Shown piece after piece: positions 61,174 to 64,000 of a DNA stretch of 64,000 nt. The notes under the pieces were generated by a model. It did not search any database, was not told the origin of the DNA, and saw nothing but the letters and a program-made list of their open reading frames with translations. Numbering within the stretch: the first letter of the stretch is position 1; each line of letters starts with the position of its first letter. The DNA comes from JBDIAG01 sp047974565 (GTDB lineage: Bacteria; Actinomycetota; Actinomycetes; Actinomycetales; CAWJMD01), in assembly GCA_047974565.1 (NCBI GenBank), contig JBKECN010000073.1, positions 1 through 64,000 of the forward strand, written 5' to 3'. The position numbers and the translations under genes are program-made.

Positions 61174-61740
61174 ATGAGTGTTTCGTTGTACACCGGTTCG
61201 TCGTGTACCGGCCGCGACCTTGATCGGATGCCGGTGCGCACCCACCCCGCCTGGGTGCCGTGCGCCGGTGATCGTGGACCCGATGCCGGACGGCCCGGCC
61301 CGGGGACGGGGGCGGGTCGGCCGGGGTGGAGCGGGCCCACGGGCCGGGCCGGGTATCCGCCGGTGATGGTGTCCGCGGCTCAGTTGCTCCGGCGTTGCGA
61401 GGAGAGTCTTCGGGCCGCCGAGCGGCTCACCGATCCCGCGCAGCGGTACTGCGCCGCACACCTGGCCGCGATCCGGGCGGCGGCGGCTGTGCTCGCCGTG
61501 CGTGGCCGTCCACGTCGTGGCTCGGGCGCGCTGAACGTCTGGGAGGTGTTGCCCCGGGTGGCACCCGAACTACGCGAGTGGGCCGTGTTCTACTCCGACA
61601 GCGCGGTCCGGCGCGCGGCGGTGGAGGCGGGCAGGTCGATCGTGGTGACCCAGCGCGACGCCGACGATCTGTGTCGCCAGACCGAGGGCTTCGCCCGGCT
61701 GGTGGCGCAGGAGCTCGGTCTGCTCGGCCTGACGGCCTGA
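61174..61740 (+). CDS. SAV_6107-type HEPN-domain protein
   Basis: A 188-residue protein. Residues ~65-188 form an all-helical domain (SAAQLLRRCEESLRAAERLT; YCAAHLAAIRAAAAVLAVRG; DSAVRRAAVEAGRSIVVTQR) that matches the HEPN proteins (SAV_6107 family) found next to dnaE2 in Streptomyces and relatives. The first ~60 residues are Gly/Pro/Arg-rich. ATG 61174 is set by AGGAGA 6 nt upstream (61162-61167); the GTG at 61168 overlaps that site. I do not see a clear RNase Rx4-6H motif, so nuclease activity is not supported. Confidence 0.82.
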   Translation: MSVSLYTGSSCTGRDLDRMPVRTHPAWVPCAGDRGPDAGRPGPGTGAGRPGWSGPTGRAGYPPVMVSAAQLLRRCEESLRAAERLTDPAQRYCAAHLAAIRAAAAVLAVRGRPRRGSGALNVWEVLPRVAPELREWAVFYSDSAVRRAAVEAGRSIVVTQRDADDLCRQTEGFARLVAQELGLLGLTA

Positions 61741-61763
61741 GGCCGAAAGGGCTGGACGTCTCG

Positions 61764-64000
61764 ATGAGCTTCACCCACCTGCATGTGGCTTCGGGGTACT
61801 CCATGCAGTACGGAGCCTCGAGTCCGGCGGCCCTGGTGCAACGGGCCGCCGAGCTCGGGCTGCCTCGGATGGCGCTGACCGACCGGGACGGTCTCTACGG
61901 CGCGGTGAAGTTCGTCTCGGCGGCGAGCGCCGCAGGCATCGCCCCGATCCTCGGGGTCGACCTGGCGGTGCAGGCCAGCGGACTTCTCGCCGGGTTGCCC
62001 GCCTGGGCCGATCCGGCTGCGGCTGCGGCGGCCAGCCTGGCTCGGGGAGCGCCGGTGCGTGGCGGTGGGGTGGTGGACCCGCGTCACGCCCGGGTGGTGG
62101 TGCTGGCCCACTCGAGCCGATCCGGCTCTGCTCGGGTGGACACCGACCGGGGCCGGGTGGCCCCAGGCTGGTCGGCGTTGTGCCGACTGGTCTCGGGCAC
62201 CCACCTGCGGGCAGATCGTGGGGAGCCGGTGGCCACCACCGGGCTGATCGCCGCCCATGCCGCGGCCGAGCACCTGCCGGGCGAGTCGCGGCCGGGCGAT
62301 CCCGGCGCCCTCACCGTGCTGCTCGGCCCGTCATCGGAGCTGGGTCGGGCGGTGCTGGCGCGTCGGCTCGATCTGGCGCGTGCGGTGCTGGCGCACTGGT
62401 ATGACGCGGTGCCCCTGGGCGCGCTGGCGATCGAGGTGGTCTGCCACGACGGGCCCGCCAGTTCACCGGCCAGTCTCGCGCACGCCGCCAGGATGCTCGG
62501 TTTCGCCCGCGAGGTGGGGATGCCCGCGGTACTCACCATGGCGGTGCGGTATGCCACCCCCGAGGGGGCGGCTACCGCGGATCTGCTCGACGCCGCCCGT
62601 CGGCTGGTGCCACTGGGTACCCGGCACCTCGACCGCACCACGTCCGCGGGTTACCTGACCTCGGTCACCCAGATGGCCCAGCTGGCCGAGCGGATCGTCA
62701 CCGCCGCCGGGCTCGGGGCCCAGGCCGTCACCGACCTGCTGGGCGAGACCGAGCGCCTGGCCGATCGGTGCCAGCTCGATCCCGGCACCGATCTCGGCAT
62801 CGGTGAGGTGCACCTGCCCGAGCCATGGGTTGTCACCCGGGGGGTGGCCACCAGCACGCACCAGGCGGATGTCGAGTTGCGTCGCCGGTGCGAGGCTGCG
62901 GTCGACCGTCGCTATCCGGGGGCCTCACCGTCCCGGCTGGCCGTGGTGCGAGATCGCCTGAACGAGGAGTTGGCCACCATCGCCGGGCTGGGCTATCCCA
63001 CGTACTTCCTCACCGTGGCCGAGGTGTGCCAGTTGATCCGCGAGCGCGGGGTCCGGGTGGCCGCTCGGGGCTCGGGTGCGGGCAGCCTGGTCAATCACCT
63101 GCTCGGGATCTCCGGGGTGGAGCCGATCGACCTCGGCCTGTTGATGGAACGGTTCTGTACCCCGCTGCGAGCCGAGCTGCCAGACATCGACATCGACGTG
63201 GAGTCCGCGCGCCGCACCGAGATCTACGAGTGGATCCTTGATCGCTTCGGTGGGCAGCGGGTCAGCTGTGTCTCGATGATGGACACCTACCGGGTCCGGC
63301 ATGCCATCCGTGACGTGGGTGCGGCCCTCGGTCTGCCGCCCTCCGAGATCGACACGATCGCCACCGCCTTCCCGCACATCCGGGCCCGGGACGTGCGTTC
63401 GGCCTTGGCTGAACTGCCCGAGCTGGGGCGCAGCGGGCTCACCGCGCCGCGGTATCGGCTGCTCTTCGATCTGGTCGAACGGCTCGACGGCCTGCCCCGG
63501 CACATCGCCGTGCATCCCTGCGGGGTGCTGCTCGGTAACGCCGGCCTGCTGGACCGCACTCCGGTGGAGGCCAGCTGGCAGGGCTTCCCGATGAGCCAGT
63601 TCGACAAGGATGACGTGGAGGTGCTCGGGCTGCTCAAGCTGGACGTGCTCGGCATCCGGATGCAGTCCGCGATGGCCCACGCCGTCTCGGAGGTGACCAG
63701 GGTAGACGGTGCGCAGGCGGTCACGGCCGGCAACCACCCGGGCTGGGCCACCCAGGAGGTCGGTTATCTCGATCCGCAGACCGGCGAGATCGAGTTGGAC
63801 GCGGTGCCTCTGGACGACGAGACCACCTTCCGGTTGATCCGCTCCGCCCATACCCTGGGGTGCTTCCAGATCGAATCGCCCGGTCAGCGTGAGTTGGTCG
63901 GCAAGTTTGCCCCGCAGAACTTCACCGACCTCATCATCGACATCTCGTTGTTCCGGCCCGGGCCGGTCAAGTCCGACATGATCACCCCGTTTCTGCGGGC
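61764..64000 (+). CDS. dnaE2: Error-prone DNA polymerase III alpha subunit DnaE2 (3' end outside window)
   Basis: Replicative-family polymerase of the ImuC/DnaE2 type for SOS mutagenesis. The first 745 residues are visible. The N-terminal PHP domain (HLHVASGYSMQYGASSPAAL; MALTDRDGLYGAVKF) lacks the His of the TDHDG motif, a change also seen in actinobacterial DnaE2-type proteins. The polymerase core has GVRVAARGSGAGSLVNHLLG and the catalytic aspartates in LPDIDIDVE. It follows the HEPN gene by 23 bp, and its start ATG 61764 has a weak GGCTGGA. Whether it is the DnaE2 rather than DnaE1 enzyme rests on motifs and context. Confidence 0.9.
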   Translation, partial: MSFTHLHVASGYSMQYGASSPAALVQRAAELGLPRMALTDRDGLYGAVKFVSAASAAGIAPILGVDLAVQASGLLAGLPAWADPAAAAAASLARGAPVRGGGVVDPRHARVVVLAHSSRSGSARVDTDRGRVAPGWSALCRLVSGTHLRADRGEPVATTGLIAAHAAAEHLPGESRPGDPGALTVLLGPSSELGRAVLARRLDLARAVLAHWYDAVPLGALAIEVVCHDGPASSPASLAHAARMLGFAREVGMPAVLTMAVRYATPEGAATADLLDAARRLVPLGTRHLDRTTSAGYLTSVTQMAQLAERIVTAAGLGAQAVTDLLGETERLADRCQLDPGTDLGIGEVHLPEPWVVTRGVATSTHQADVELRRRCEAAVDRRYPGASPSRLAVVRDRLNEELATIAGLGYPTYFLTVAEVCQLIRERGVRVAARGSGAGSLVNHLLGISGVEPIDLGLLMERFCTPLRAELPDIDIDVESARRTEIYEWILDRFGGQRVSCVSMMDTYRVRHAIRDVGAALGLPPSEIDTIATAFPHIRARDVRSALAELPELGRSGLTAPRYRLLFDLVERLDGLPRHIAVHPCGVLLGNAGLLDRTPVEASWQGFPMSQFDKDDVEVLGLLKLDVLGIRMQSAMAHAVSEVTRVDGAQAVTAGNHPGWATQEVGYLDPQTGEIELDAVPLDDETTFRLIRSAHTLGCFQIESPGQRELVGKFAPQNFTDLIIDISLFRPGPVKSDMITPFLR

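Overview
The window is high-GC, gene-dense chromosomal DNA from an actinobacterium. Gene content (PPi-dependent phosphofructokinase together with pyruvate phosphate dikinase, class II DAHP synthase, PASTA Ser/Thr kinase, ThyX, inositol-1-phosphate synthase, CDC48-like AAA protein) and gene order (infB-rbfA-truB-ribF-rpsO-pnp-M16 peptidase-dapB; class II DAHP synthase, PASTA kinase, Rv2175c-like protein, polyprenyl synthase, metF) match the mycobacterial/actinobacterial backbone. The PPi-PFK resembles that of Propionibacterium, so Propionibacteriales is my best guess, but a genus cannot be named. I see no rRNA, tRNA, IS element, prophage or CRISPR array.

Layout. 1-9.1 kb: translation and RNA genes (infB, 5' end outside the window; DUF503; rbfA; truB; ribF), then ppdK. 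9.1-14.6 kb: an AT-richer spacer with a promoter and palindrome, a secreted protein, an SppA-like protease and a convergent CDC48-like AAA ATPase. 14.8-22.5 kb: rpsO, pnp, an M16 peptidase, the remains of a VbhA-like/Fic toxin-antitoxin pair, and an FMN riboswitch heading ribE-ribBA-ribH. 22.7-28 kb: a TetR regulator, dapB and a glycine-betaine-type ABC transporter. 28-38.5 kb: an aminotransferase, a GNAT/azlC/azlD/acyltransferase operon, small membrane and HAD/zinc-ribbon genes, a PLP decarboxylase, inositol-phosphate synthase, YccF and a second exported protein. 38.5-43.9 kb: a leftward pbp, PPi-PFK, thyX, argA group. 44.06-44.96 kb: a non-coding array of 18 near-palindromic cores at 31- and 61-bp spacing. 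45-57.4 kb: GlsB-like protein, DAHP synthase, LamG/PKD exoprotein, PASTA kinase, LysM-transglycosylase, Rv2175c-like protein, EthD protein, a translationally coupled polyprenyl synthase/phytoene-desaturase-like pair, and metF. 57.4-64 kb: YbaK protein, cardiolipin synthase, then a LexA-box promoter ahead of DUF6504, a SAV_6107-type HEPN protein and dnaE2 (runs off the window).

How it fits together. Riboflavin is made under FMN control and converted to FMN/FAD by RibF. PPi-PFK and PPDK form a pyrophosphate-linked, reversible glycolysis. PbpA-like transpeptidase, PASTA kinase and LysM-transglycosylase are a cell-wall module. The last three genes look like an SOS-induced mutagenic repair cassette. 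Many genes start at an ATG or GTG 6-8 nt after a TANNNT hexamer and lack a Shine-Dalgarno sequence, pointing to frequent leaderless transcripts. The most unexplained element is the repeat array at 44.06-44.96 kb.
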